NCBI RefSeq assembly: GCF_900116415.1
Contig: NZ_FPAP01000002.1
Coordinates: forward strand, 248,001 to 312,000
Reading direction: 5' to 3'
Length of the DNA: 64,000 nt
Source: Chryseobacterium formosense
GTDB taxonomy: Bacteria > Bacteroidota > Bacteroidia > Flavobacteriales > Weeksellaceae
The notes under the pieces are model-generated. The model saw only the letters and a list, made by a program, of their open reading frames with translations. It searched no databases and was not told the DNA's origin. The first letter of the stretch is position 1; every line of letters starts with the position of its first letter. Positions 7,295 through 15,884 of the stretch are shown one piece after another. Made by a program: the position numbers and the translations under genes.

Positions 7295-8335
7295 TTATAG
7301 TATGAAGTATTCTACTTCTGTAGCATAATCAAAATCAACATCTTTACTTTCTTTTCGTGTAGGTTGTTTATTCTTGAATCTTACTATTTTTTCTTTTACA
7401 TTGTTCGAAATCAGATATATTATTGCATGTTCATCATCATTTTCTATTTCCAACAATAATTTTATTTCTTTTAATTTTTTTTGCTCAATATACTTTTTAA
7501 AATTTCTAGGCATAGGTACTTTACAATTATAAGAATTTCCTAATTTGCTTAACCACGCGATTTGCTCAAATTGAACTGGAAGTTTTTGATGTACTTTTAT
7601 TTCTCCTTTACCTTGCTGTCCTTGATAATATGAACCATCAGAAGAAATATAACTAAATACTACTTTATTATATTTTTTTTTATTAAAATCAAAATACATA
7701 TCATATTCCTTTTCATTATTTGCCCATGCTTCGTAAGGAATCCCGTGGTTTTGCCAGTAGATGTAGTATTTTCCCCAGTTCTCAAAATTCTTTACTTTAT
7801 AGCGTTCATCAGCAGTATCATCGTAGCTTCCTTTTAGCTTTGCCTTTATCACTTCTATATTTACTAAATCATTAGCTTTTCTGTCTATGGTTTGAAACCA
7901 AACCCGTATCCAGCCTCCAGGTGCCATACCGACCACCAAATGTCCCGAGTTATCTTCGTCATCCAGATTATATTCATTAAACAAATCTCTTATCTTTTCT
8001 TGTGGGAGCAGGACTTTTCCTTCATAAGTATAATTCTCCGCTCCGCTAGCATAATGAATAAGTACTTCCTTTGGGACACTTTTCCATTTCTCTCCTACAA
8101 CACTTCCATAAGTTTGTCCCCAACCTGGATCAAGGCTTGTAAGGCTTCCATTTCCAGCATTTTCAAAACCCACTCTAACATCTGCTACAGGATAGTACTT
8201 GGGAGCCGAAATACCCGCCTCCCATCTGTATTTTTTTTTGTTGCAAGATTGTAATAGGCTAAGACTTATCATAAGCAGCCAAAACAGGTGTGTAGTATTC
8301 TCTTTTGTAAGGTGGATTTTTAAATTCTTTTTCAT
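7295..8335 (-). CDS. DUF2931 family lipoprotein, probable immunity protein
   Basis: From the ATG at 8335 the protein (346 aa) has a lipoprotein signal ending LSLLQSC, so it should be anchored to a membrane. The segment WEAGISAPKYYPVADVRVGF, with DPGWGQTYGSVVGEKW and VPKEVLIHY, is the DUF2931 signature. In flavobacteria such lipoproteins commonly sit next to effector-like genes. The start overlaps the end of the truncated gene at 8259-8654 by about 77 bp, the usual tight toxin-immunity layout. The immunity role is inferred from position. An upstream ATG at 8365 lacks a credible signal sequence. Confidence 0.75.
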   Translation of the reverse strand: MKKNLKIHLTKENTTHLFWLLMISLSLLQSCNKKKYRWEAGISAPKYYPVADVRVGFENAGNGSLTSLDPGWGQTYGSVVGEKWKSVPKEVLIHYASGAENYTYEGKVLLPQEKIRDLFNEYNLDDEDNSGHLVVGMAPGGWIRVWFQTIDRKANDLVNIEVIKAKLKGSYDDTADERYKVKNFENWGKYYIYWQNHGIPYEAWANNEKEYDMYFDFNKKKYNKVVFSYISSDGSYYQGQQGKGEIKVHQKLPVQFEQIAWLSKLGNSYNCKVPMPRNFKKYIEQKKLKEIKLLLEIENDDEHAIIYLISNNVKEKIVRFKNKQPTRKESKDVDFDYATEVEYFIL

Positions 8336-8654
8336 CAGTAAAGTGGGGTACGTTGGCATAAACAAAATTATAATGATCTAATGCATCTGCTAAAGGTGCA
8401 TTGAAATTCGCTGATAAATGTATAAAATTCCTCATAAGATAGCTGTTCATTTCTGATGAAATATTATAATGACTTTGTTCATCAATAAGGTTAGGATATG
8501 TTATTAATTTGCCATCTTTGTTTACCCAGCCATGCTCTGCCATTTTTTTAAGCAGTTCATAATATGTTTTCAGATCCTTTTGCTTTCCATCGCCTACAGG
8601 ATAAATATATTCTTCGGGATATTTTATATTTAAACTAGGGTTATCTGGTTCTAA
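8259..8654 (-). pseudogene. C-terminal remnant of an unidentified effector-like gene
   Basis: About 130 residues remain, beginning LEPDNPSLNIKYPEEYIYP and ending YTPVLAAYDKS. There is no proper start: the frame runs into the REP hairpin at 8659, where everything upstream has been lost. The residues NISSEMNSYLMRNFIHLSA and DHYNFVYANVPHF are reminiscent of the tail part of lipase-type effectors of this phylum, but I cannot confirm that. Its partner downstream is the DUF2931 lipoprotein. Confidence 0.6.
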
Positions 8655-8658
8655 AAAA

Positions 8659-8686
8659 GCCACACGATACAATCGTGCGGCAGCGG
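8659..8686 (+). repeat. REP hairpin d (solo, right-end type)
   Basis: The same GCCACACGAT / ATCGTGCGGC stem with loop ACA and a shorter G tail. No RAYT gene is attached. It sits exactly at the cut end of the gene remnant 8259-8654. Confidence 0.8.
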
Positions 8687-8708
8687 AGAGGAGAGTAACA
8701 GCTTCTAT

Positions 8709-9326
8709 TTAATTTTCTAATGACCAAATCGAGTTAAAATTATCATTCTTATTGTAAAAAACTTCTATATAAAATAATTTTGGTGTTGCATGTATTATTG
8801 CCGGATATTTATTGTTAATTAAAAAAACATCATCTGTTGTAGGCGTTTTATAGTTGAATTTATTTCTAAGCAAGTTTTCATACGAGCCCGTTGAACTGTA
8901 ATTAATTTTCAAAGAATCAAGAATTTTCTTTACTTTATTAAGTTTTATAACTTGCACATTTTCTTTTAAAAAATTATCAATAATATATAGCCTCGATATT
9001 AATGAATCATTTCGAAATTGATAGTAAATAAACTCATTTTTAAGCTCTTGGTCAAAATATTTTAATACTTCTGAATTTTTAGATGAATAACTTTTTAACC
9101 TACCTAAAGGGTAATCTTTTCTGCCCTTTAAAATATAATCAGGTTTGACATTAGAGAAAAAAATAGTTTTATCCCCATTTTTATCATTACCAATTTTATC
9201 ATATTCATATAGTTCTAATTGTCTGATTTGGTCAATTGATTTAAGATCAGAATCAATAATAGGGTGTACTTCTTTTTCGCATGAACTTAAAAACACAATT
9301 ACAAGTAAAAGCAAGAATTTTTTCAT
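8709..9326 (-). CDS. Lipoprotein of unknown function, possible immunity protein
   Basis: From the ATG at 9326 (205 aa) the protein starts MKKFLLLLVIVFLSSCEKE, a clear lipobox with acylated Cys. The rest is rich in Lys, Asn, Tyr and Ile with no domain I recognise. It is flanked on both sides by REP hairpins (8659 and 9401), so it sits as a single-gene cassette. Position among toxin/immunity genes suggests an immunity lipoprotein whose toxin has been lost. The 20 extra residues upstream of 9326 do not look coding. Confidence 0.7.
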   Translation of the reverse strand: MKKFLLLLVIVFLSSCEKEVHPIIDSDLKSIDQIRQLELYEYDKIGNDKNGDKTIFFSNVKPDYILKGRKDYPLGRLKSYSSKNSEVLKYFDQELKNEFIYYQFRNDSLISRLYIIDNFLKENVQVIKLNKVKKILDSLKINYSSTGSYENLLRNKFNYKTPTTDDVFLINNKYPAIIHATPKLFYIEVFYNKNDNFNSIWSLEN

Positions 9327-9400
9327 TTTATGTAAGGTTTTTTCTGTAATATCATTTTGTAATATAATAGTTAAAATTTCTTCCATTATAAAGTCAGTAT

Positions 9401-9432
9401 CCCCGCTATCGCACGAATCCTTTCGTGTGGTC
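9401..9432 (+). repeat. REP hairpin e (left-end type)
   Basis: CCCCGCTATCGCACGA, loop ATCCTT, TCGTGTGGTC. Two substitutions relative to REP b. Confidence 0.75.
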
Positions 9433-9437
9433 AGTCA

Positions 9438-9822
9438 TATCAGAATCCTAACATTCTAAAAACAATAACGTCATCTTGTTTTACATTGGAAATTTTTGCA
9501 GCTTCTCTTAGAAAAAATCTAATAAAAATTCTTTTTTGCTTTCTTTAATAGCTTTTATAATTGCTTTGCTTGTAAATCTCTTTAAATCACCGATCAAAAG
9601 TTCTGGTTTCTGACCATTGATACTTCGAAAAACCAAGTGTACATGGCTTGACATGATACACTATGCGTGAATTTCCATACCTTTATTCTTTTGGCAAAAT
9701 CTTAAACTCTCTAAAAGAATTTCTTTGTATTCATTTCGGATAAATACATCTAACCAACCTACAACGGCAAAACTTATGAAATATAAACCTTCAGGATTAT
9801 GAAATTTGTAATTTCTGCTCAT
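9438..9822 (-). pseudogene. RAYT pseudogene (third copy)
   Basis: From the MSRNYKF start at 9822 the sequence follows the intact RAYT but has TAG in place of the Trp codon of HAWCIM, just before the HUH motif. It also lacks roughly 170 bp of the C-terminal region (the FWRHDNKPIELW block is gone). It cannot encode a functional transposase. Its first 150 bp and upstream flank nearly equal those of the fragment at 3943-4197. Confidence 0.8.
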
Positions 9823-9886
9823 CATTGTATGTTTTTATAAAGGTAAAAAATAATATAATCTGAGTAGTTGGAATTTAAAATAAAAA

Positions 9887-9918
9887 GCCACACGATGGAA
9901 TCGTGCGGCAGCGGGGGG
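9887..9918 (+). repeat. REP hairpin f (right-end type)
   Basis: Identical stem and loop (GGA) to REP a at 4262-4292, including about 60 bp of the flank on the transposase side. Confidence 0.85.
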
Positions 9919-9932
9919 AGATGCTTCCCATT

Positions 9933-10373
9933 TTAATCTAAAATAATTAAACTTCTTGCAGATTGTTTTTTGCCATCTATAGTTAATTCTTTTAAGTCAC
10001 ATATAATTCCTTGTTTCTTATTTATAATTAGTGTGTCTACATCAAAATCATATATTTTAATAGTTTTGCTATTATCTTTTATAAAAAGAGTATCTTTTAT
10101 AGATTTATTAAATAACATTTCTATAGATAATATAAATCCTTTGCCATAAGATTTTTTCTCATATTCTATTTTTTTTCCGGCAAAAATAACATCAGTTTTT
10201 TCTTTATTTAAACTAAATGTTGCAAAGTCTTTCGTGATATATATTCCCTTCAATCTACAATCACAAATGATTTTTTCATGTTTATTTTCTTGATTTCTAT
10301 AGGCAATATAAATATAGCAACTAATTATTGCTAAAATTATAATTACTAAAATTATTATAAACTTTCTTTTCAT
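9933..10373 (-). CDS. Small membrane-anchored protein, probable immunity protein
   Basis: The 146-aa protein begins with one strong hydrophobic helix (residues 4-25, IIILVIIILAIISCYIYIAY). That could be an anchor or, through ISC, a lipoprotein signal. The remainder is a predicted beta-rich domain with a CDC pair at about residue 37. I recognise no family. Its start is 1 bp after the stop of the cysteine-protease-like effector, so the two are surely co-transcribed. Such membrane-bound small proteins next to effectors are usually immunity factors; here that is inference. Confidence 0.7.
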   Translation of the reverse strand: MKRKFIIILVIIILAIISCYIYIAYRNQENKHEKIICDCRLKGIYITKDFATFSLNKEKTDVIFAGKKIEYEKKSYGKGFILSIEMLFNKSIKDTLFIKDNSKTIKIYDFDVDTLIINKKQGIICDLKELTIDGKKQSARSLIILD

Positions 10374-10374
10374 A

Positions 10375-11622
10375 TTATTTAACTTTTATATAACCGTAAT
10401 AATTCTTAATAAAGTGACTTCGAGAAATAGGAGATTTAAGAAATCCTTTATTAGGATTTTTCCTGTCATTTCCATTTTTATCTTTAACAGTGTCCCTTCT
10501 GTCAAAAGGATTAGTTCCATATGAATAAGCAAAAAAATCAACCAAATATTCTAATTGACCATTTTGATTTAATATTTCAAATTCTCCATTAATTTCACTC
10601 TCTAATACTATCCAATGATAATCAAAACCTTGAAAGTCAATATCGTCATTAATTAAATCAGAATCTACCATTAACATTAAACGATAACCATCTTTAATTT
10701 GTTTATTAACATCATGAATAATATTTGTGATTTCACTTTGATTGTGATTTAATCTTTTAATATATCTCTCAGACCCATTTTCTCCTACATCTTGATATCC
10801 TAAAAACTTTTCTGAAAGAGCTATCATTGTTTTAGGCCAATTAATTGCTTGAACATCTTCATCTCCTCCTTTATAGGAAGGATTATCGGTATTTCTTATT
10901 CCAGCTAAAGTAATATAGTCCACGATAGACATATTTGTTTTTTCTGGAAATCCGTCTTTGTCAATTTTTTTTTCTAATAATTCTTTGCTTGGTTTTATAG
11001 TATAATTATTATATGTAGCTTCTCCTTTTCTAAAAAGGTCTCTACAAATTTTTTTATAATCCACATAATTCTCCTTAGCTAAAAGATAAAATAAGCATGC
11101 CATACCACACAAGGAAGTTCCTCTCTGATCTATTTTCCATGCTTCTATTCTATTTCCTAAATCTGTTTCGAAAAAGATTTGATCAAACCATCTAAACCTA
11201 TTGTGTTTCCAAATTTTTAAAAAAGCATTATTGTTTTTATCTTTAATGTAAGCACGAATATACAAAAATCTTCCACAAGATTCTAAATTTCCCATATTTA
11301 CGGTTATTCGTTCTCCTCTGGCTTGAATTGGTAAACTTATTATTTCTCCTGTATCAAAATCATTATAAGTAATTTCCCATTTAATAGATGTTAATTCCGT
11401 TGTTCTTTTCCCAATATATTCTTCAACTTCAAAGGTGTAATTTTTGCCATTAATCATCCCTTTTTGAGTATTTATTTTTTTTCCATCATTTGCGCTTCCA
11501 TCTTCTAAAGCAGTTACAAGCTTTATCTTTTTTATTTCATAAATTTCATTAACATCTTTTCCTATATTATTTAACTCCAATGTTTTTATTTTAGAAATTC
11601 CTAACTTTTTTATTATACTCAT
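10375..11622 (-). CDS. Putative effector with papain-like cysteine protease fold
   Basis: From the ATG at 11622 the product is 415 aa. Residues 1 to about 145 form a beta-rich domain (NGKNYTFEVEEYIGK, SIKWEITYNDFDTGE, CGRFLYIRAYI, KHNRFRWFD) that looks like a carrier or docking domain. The C-terminal part has a plausible triad: Cys172 in QRGTSLCGMACLF, His336 in FDYHWIVLES and Asn352/354 in LNQNGQ. No signal peptide is present, so release needs a secretion system or lysis. It lies 65 bp after the giant gene and 1 bp before its likely immunity gene. The exact substrate cannot be told; peptidase or amidase activity is likely. Confidence 0.7.
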   Translation of the reverse strand: MSIIKKLGISKIKTLELNNIGKDVNEIYEIKKIKLVTALEDGSANDGKKINTQKGMINGKNYTFEVEEYIGKRTTELTSIKWEITYNDFDTGEIISLPIQARGERITVNMGNLESCGRFLYIRAYIKDKNNNAFLKIWKHNRFRWFDQIFFETDLGNRIEAWKIDQRGTSLCGMACLFYLLAKENYVDYKKICRDLFRKGEATYNNYTIKPSKELLEKKIDKDGFPEKTNMSIVDYITLAGIRNTDNPSYKGGDEDVQAINWPKTMIALSEKFLGYQDVGENGSERYIKRLNHNQSEITNIIHDVNKQIKDGYRLMLMVDSDLINDDIDFQGFDYHWIVLESEINGEFEILNQNGQLEYLVDFFAYSYGTNPFDRRDTVKDKNGNDRKNPNKGFLKSPISRSHFIKNYYGYIKVK

Positions 11623-11687
11623 TTTATAAATTTTTAAAGTTAAAATAGAAATGGTGGCAGTAAACCACCATTTCATAAAAATTAATT

Positions 11688-14600
11688 TTATCCAAGTGTT
11701 GTTTTATCATCACCCGTTCCTTCTAATCTGATATCATCCAAACTAAAAGAAGTCTCACCTTCCAATTCCTTCGGATTTTCACAATTCTCAGGATGTTCCT
11801 CAACAAAAATTGGTAAAGGCTGGTCAGGATCTACTTTTAGTCCTACAGATTCTGCCTGTAAAATTGTCAAAGTAGTTGGAATTCTCGAAATCCAGAATTT
11901 ACCTTGAGGCTCTCCCGCTGGCTGTCTCATTTCATCCACGATAGACATATACATCGGATCTCCGATGACAGGAACTTCACCGCCATTCCATATTCTTCCG
12001 GTGGTCATAAAGAACTGAACAGCATCTTCGAAACCGGGTTTTACGGTAACAATTACTCTTGCCATACCTGCCTGTAAGAAGTTTCTGAATAACGGATCTG
12101 TACTTTGCGAAAGATACATTTCCTGCCATTTTTTCCTGTCACCCCAATAGTACGGATAGAATGTGTAATCCATAATTTCCCATTCAAAAGCCTGCTCCAT
12201 AAACTTTGCCAGCGCAGCATACTGCTCAAGATTTTCCCCTAAGATTACTTGAAAGTTACTCATTTGATCACCATCTGTGTAAGATTGTCCCAATGTATTT
12301 AAATAATCCTGCAATAAATAAGCGATACAGTTGTGTTTCAGAATAACAGATTCCATCTCACGGTAAAAATTACCAAGCATTTCTTCATTATTTGTCTTTT
12401 CCTCTTTCGCTTTTTCTTCGGCTTCTTTCTGCTTCACCAAGAAATCGGCATAAGCTGTTTCATAGGCTTTAATAATGTTGTCGAAGTTTTCCTGCTTCCA
12501 CGCAGCCATAAAAGCATCCGATAGTGTACATTTAATTTTTACGACGAACGACATTTCAGTTGTTCCATTACTACCGGCGTACTGCATTGCATAGTTTCCA
12601 ACCACATTAATTCCTGTAATTGTCTGATTGCTTCGCAGCCAGCCTTCTCTGTTGTGGTTTTCGAAAGTTAAAAAGCCTCCTTTTAAATTATCTATGGTAA
12701 GCTGAGAAGAATTCTTCTTGAATCTATTATAAAATGCATAGGTAATATAAGCTTCGTAACCTTTGTAATTAGTAGGGATCGTAAGGTTTAAAGTTCTTGG
12801 GGCTGCACTATTATCGAGATTCTGCTGTCCGGTTTCCGCAGTATAAATGATACTGGATTCAGGCAATTGGGTTATGGTTACCCCATAATAATCTGCCCAG
12901 TATTTTATTTGCTGTTCGGTTGCCGATTTAGAATCGGTCATTTTCCAGATCCCTTCTGCTTTTCTAGGGTCAATAGGTTCTTTGATATTTTCTTTGGTTA
13001 CAAAAGTCGCCAATTTGTGAAGTCTTGCCGGTTCCGGAATCATAAATTCAAACATGGTACGTTTACCATAATTGTAGATTTGATTCTTCATCTTTTTATC
13101 TACCCATCTGTAAACTCCGGTAATGTGTTTTGGTTGTGCAGCATCAGGATTGTTGGTATCCGTTACCTTTCCGCGGTTATCAAATTCATGAACATTGGTT
13201 TCGGTATATTCTTTAATGATTTTCTGAACACGTTCTTTATTGATTTTGGTAAGAACTCTTTCCATTGCACGCTCGGTAATTTCCTGAGATTTGGCAACGG
13301 CTTGTCTTGTGCTGTCATGCTGAGCCGTATTGTTCGCGTAACCACCTCCAATGTCAAATTTATATACACCAGTATTGTAGCTGAAATTTGTACTTGCAGT
13401 AATGCTCTGTTGTTTATCAATTTCTTTGGCAACTTCAGTCTGCATTTCATTTCTTTCGGCCTTTGTAGTATCGGAAATCTTTTCGGTTTCGATAGACTCT
13501 GAAGTTGTATCGGTAATTTCGGAATAATCCCTTGAGACTGACGACTTGTGACGCAATTCACTAGCCATAACGTTTTCGATATTGGAAACTTCTCCGGGAA
13601 CATAGGCATGAATACTCTGCTCTACCTTTAAATAATCCGCAATTCCTAATCTTTTCACACCAAAATGTTTTGGAATAAAAGTTCCCGGTTTTGGAGTGGT
13701 TCCCGGCTCGGAAGGATTTTCGATTTCCTGTTTTACTCTTTCGGTATAGAGAATTCCGGTGTAAGGCTGTCCCATCGTTACGCCTAAAAATTCAAGATTG
13801 GCTTCTTCTCCATTATTAAAGAATATTTTAATTTTTAAGTTTCTGATGACTTTCCCAAACTTGTTGAGTAACATCAAAGGGAAAGTTACTTTGCCTCCGG
13901 AAACAGTGATGTTTGAATATGTTTCTTGATGAGAACCGTAGTCTGTAATGGCGTCGATTTTTGCAGAAGCTGTGCCCCAAGAATTACTTTCGGCCTGATA
14001 ATAGAATGTTACATAAGAATTAGAAGCAGCCTGCTGATTAGCCTGAAGATAATAGGTTCTTGAGATTGTATTTGACGACGTACTGAAATCATTTACGGGA
14101 ATTAGCGCTCCGCCTAAATTGGCATATACTTTTTCATTAAGAGGTGTTTTTTCAAACAAAATTTTTGTTTGCGCGCTTAGTCTTTCTGTTAATTCTTCAA
14201 ATACTTCCGAATACGTATCATACTCCTTATCCATAGAAACAATAGCTTCTCCTACCTGTAACTGCCTGTCGGAAATCACACCGATCGATGAAAAGTCTAA
14301 TTCTTTTCCATCTGCATCTGTGAAATGATTAACAAACATTTTTAAAGATTCTGTCGATAGCTTAGCTTTAAAGTCTTCAAAATTCAGCTCATCTCTGTAT
14401 TCAAAAGTAAAAGGGGGTACTTGTAATTCTTCCAGAGCTGCAAATAAAGCACGGATTTCCTCTTCAGACATTTCTTCAGTAATCCTGGCCTCGATTTCCG
14501 CATATTTTCGGTTGTATTCATCAATTTCAGACTGATAAAGATCCAGGTAATCTTTATAGGCAGTATCATAAGCTTTGTCTTTCATCTTATAATACCACTT

Positions 14601-15476
14601 TTGAACTTTCTCAAGCTCTGCTTTTAGTTTTTCTAAGCCTTGTTTTTCTAAATCTGCAGCCGATAATTCGGATATTTTTTCTCCTTCTGCTTTCAGTTGT
14701 TCCTGAACAGCCATTGGAAGTTGTTCGGCATTGATGGGATCTTCAAGACCAACTGCTGATCTACCTACTGTAAAAGCTCTGTTGGTAATAATTGTTGACC
14801 CTGAATTATCTGTTCCGTCACCGAAAAATCTTAACGGAAGAACTACTTTTGCTTCCAATGATTTGGCAATTAAATCTTCCCCATTGATTTTTTTAAGTTC
14901 ATCCGTTGCCTGTAACTGACAAACATAACCAAAGTGAATTGCTTTTAAAATATAAATAATTGCTTCTTTTACGTAGAAATCGCTCTGCATGACGGTTTGG
15001 AACATCAGATTATCCCATAAAGCTTTATAATGTTCCGGTGAAGTAGCGTCATATAAACTAACAGCATTGTTTTTATCCTGGTCAGTAAGTTCATGTTTTT
15101 TAGCAATCTTTCTTCCTAATTTTAGGGATTCTGCAAAAACACCAGATTCAATCTGTGCTTCATTGGCAAATCCGGTTGGAATAAATTCTTTTGCCGCACG
15201 TTCCATTGCCTGGAATTTTGCTATTGCAGAATCTGTTTCAGAAACCTGACTGTCAAAAGCGCTGTCTAAATCTTTTGGTCTATGGATAAATCCTAAATTA
15301 TCAACTTTAGTTTCTGTAAGTTGAGGGTTTCTTAAGCTTACAAATCTGAAAAGTGTTTGTGATGCGTTGTTATTTGTGTTCATATTATTTGTTGATTTAT
15401 AATTAATAATTCCTTCTCCAATCAAGGATTCTGCAACAGTAAAAGGAACTGCTTTTGCTGAAGTATTTGTTGACAT
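11688..15476 (-). CDS. Giant protein of unknown function (1262 aa), heading the effector operon
   Basis: No signal peptide or transmembrane helix is visible. Residues about 270-360 are charged and helical, likely coiled coil (LEKQGLEKLKAELEKVQKW). Residues about 470-580 look like a beta-sandwich. A Ser/Thr/Glu-rich stretch follows (SELRHKSSVSRDYSEITDTT, then SESIETEKISDTTKAERNE), then helical segments and a block GVYRWVDKKMKNQIYNYGKR. The acidic C-terminus ends with DKTTLG. I do not recognise the family. The gene lies between a tail-fibre-like gene and the effector, so a structural, carrier or toxin role is possible. No promoter motif is seen directly upstream. Confidence 0.85.
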   Translation of the reverse strand: MSTNTSAKAVPFTVAESLIGEGIINYKSTNNMNTNNNASQTLFRFVSLRNPQLTETKVDNLGFIHRPKDLDSAFDSQVSETDSAIAKFQAMERAAKEFIPTGFANEAQIESGVFAESLKLGRKIAKKHELTDQDKNNAVSLYDATSPEHYKALWDNLMFQTVMQSDFYVKEAIIYILKAIHFGYVCQLQATDELKKINGEDLIAKSLEAKVVLPLRFFGDGTDNSGSTIITNRAFTVGRSAVGLEDPINAEQLPMAVQEQLKAEGEKISELSAADLEKQGLEKLKAELEKVQKWYYKMKDKAYDTAYKDYLDLYQSEIDEYNRKYAEIEARITEEMSEEEIRALFAALEELQVPPFTFEYRDELNFEDFKAKLSTESLKMFVNHFTDADGKELDFSSIGVISDRQLQVGEAIVSMDKEYDTYSEVFEELTERLSAQTKILFEKTPLNEKVYANLGGALIPVNDFSTSSNTISRTYYLQANQQAASNSYVTFYYQAESNSWGTASAKIDAITDYGSHQETYSNITVSGGKVTFPLMLLNKFGKVIRNLKIKIFFNNGEEANLEFLGVTMGQPYTGILYTERVKQEIENPSEPGTTPKPGTFIPKHFGVKRLGIADYLKVEQSIHAYVPGEVSNIENVMASELRHKSSVSRDYSEITDTTSESIETEKISDTTKAERNEMQTEVAKEIDKQQSITASTNFSYNTGVYKFDIGGGYANNTAQHDSTRQAVAKSQEITERAMERVLTKINKERVQKIIKEYTETNVHEFDNRGKVTDTNNPDAAQPKHITGVYRWVDKKMKNQIYNYGKRTMFEFMIPEPARLHKLATFVTKENIKEPIDPRKAEGIWKMTDSKSATEQQIKYWADYYGVTITQLPESSIIYTAETGQQNLDNSAAPRTLNLTIPTNYKGYEAYITYAFYNRFKKNSSQLTIDNLKGGFLTFENHNREGWLRSNQTITGINVVGNYAMQYAGSNGTTEMSFVVKIKCTLSDAFMAAWKQENFDNIIKAYETAYADFLVKQKEAEEKAKEEKTNNEEMLGNFYREMESVILKHNCIAYLLQDYLNTLGQSYTDGDQMSNFQVILGENLEQYAALAKFMEQAFEWEIMDYTFYPYYWGDRKKWQEMYLSQSTDPLFRNFLQAGMARVIVTVKPGFEDAVQFFMTTGRIWNGGEVPVIGDPMYMSIVDEMRQPAGEPQGKFWISRIPTTLTILQAESVGLKVDPDQPLPIFVEEHPENCENPKELEGETSFSLDDIRLEGTGDDKTTLG

Positions 15477-15528
15477 AATAGTCTAGGGTTAAAATTTTTA
15501 TATAATTATTTGTTTTTAGTGCAGTATG

Positions 15529-15846
15529 TTAGTTGTAATGAGGAGTAAAGTGAAGTAGTAGGCAAAACGTATGATTAGCGCTATTACTTAAATCAAGAAT
15601 GTTTCTATCAATTGATGAGAAACGTAGAGTCAAAACTCTCGTTTTGAGTAAATAATACTTGACAGGAAGTATAAATCCTGTATCACAAATATTCCTTACA
15701 ACAATAGAAGCTTGAGAAATATCTAGATAATTAAAAGCCTTATTAATACTATCTATATAAGTACTATCATTAACAGGTTTAAGACACTTAATAATAGTAT
15801 CTATACCTTTAATTTTTAATACAAGTGGTTTCGTATTAAAGTTTAT
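15529..15846 (-). pseudogene. Open frame without a usual start codon, between tail fibre and giant genes
   Basis: On the minus strand a frame of about 106 codons stays open from 15849 to the TAA at 15529. It reads like real protein (INFNTKPLVLKIKGIDTI, then CLKPVNDSTYIDSINKAF, then CDTGFILPVKYYLLKTRV, SSIDRNILDLS). No ATG occurs, and GTG and TTG are absent near its beginning. ATA at 15846 sits where a start would be expected. The simplest view is a start-loss mutation of a small gene; a rare ATA/ATT start is the alternative. I recognise no family. It fills most of the 408-bp gap here. Confidence 0.5.
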
Positions 15847-15884
15847 AAGCTACTCAATTAAGAGTGGCTTGATTTATATATTTA

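Larger units (their letters stand above)
9401..9918 (-). mobile_element. Decayed RAYT element (third copy) with both REP ends
   Basis: The left end is 9401-9432 and the right end 9887-9918, in inverted orientation as in the intact element at 6457-7146. Total length is about 170 bp shorter because of an internal deletion in the gene. Confidence 0.75.

Noticed and set aside
8655..8672. Start of the gene remnant within REP d
   Set aside because: The first codons (read as YRVAF) come from the REP itself, just as in the RAYT case, so they are an accident of the repeat and not a true N-terminus.
4262..9918. REP sites as a CRISPR array
   Set aside because: The repeats are hairpins with irregular spacing from hundreds to thousands of bases, in two orientations, and no cas gene is near.
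12867..13502. 211-codon open frame on the plus strand
   Set aside because: It is antisense to the giant gene, whose own frame is longer, has sensible composition and belongs to an operon; the antisense product is rich in Phe and Cys, as expected from complementing coding DNA.
15477..15560. Copy of the shared 17-bp motif before the giant gene
   Set aside because: GGCAAAACGTATGATTAGC was examined but matches neither half of the motif and has no -7 box at 11 bp.
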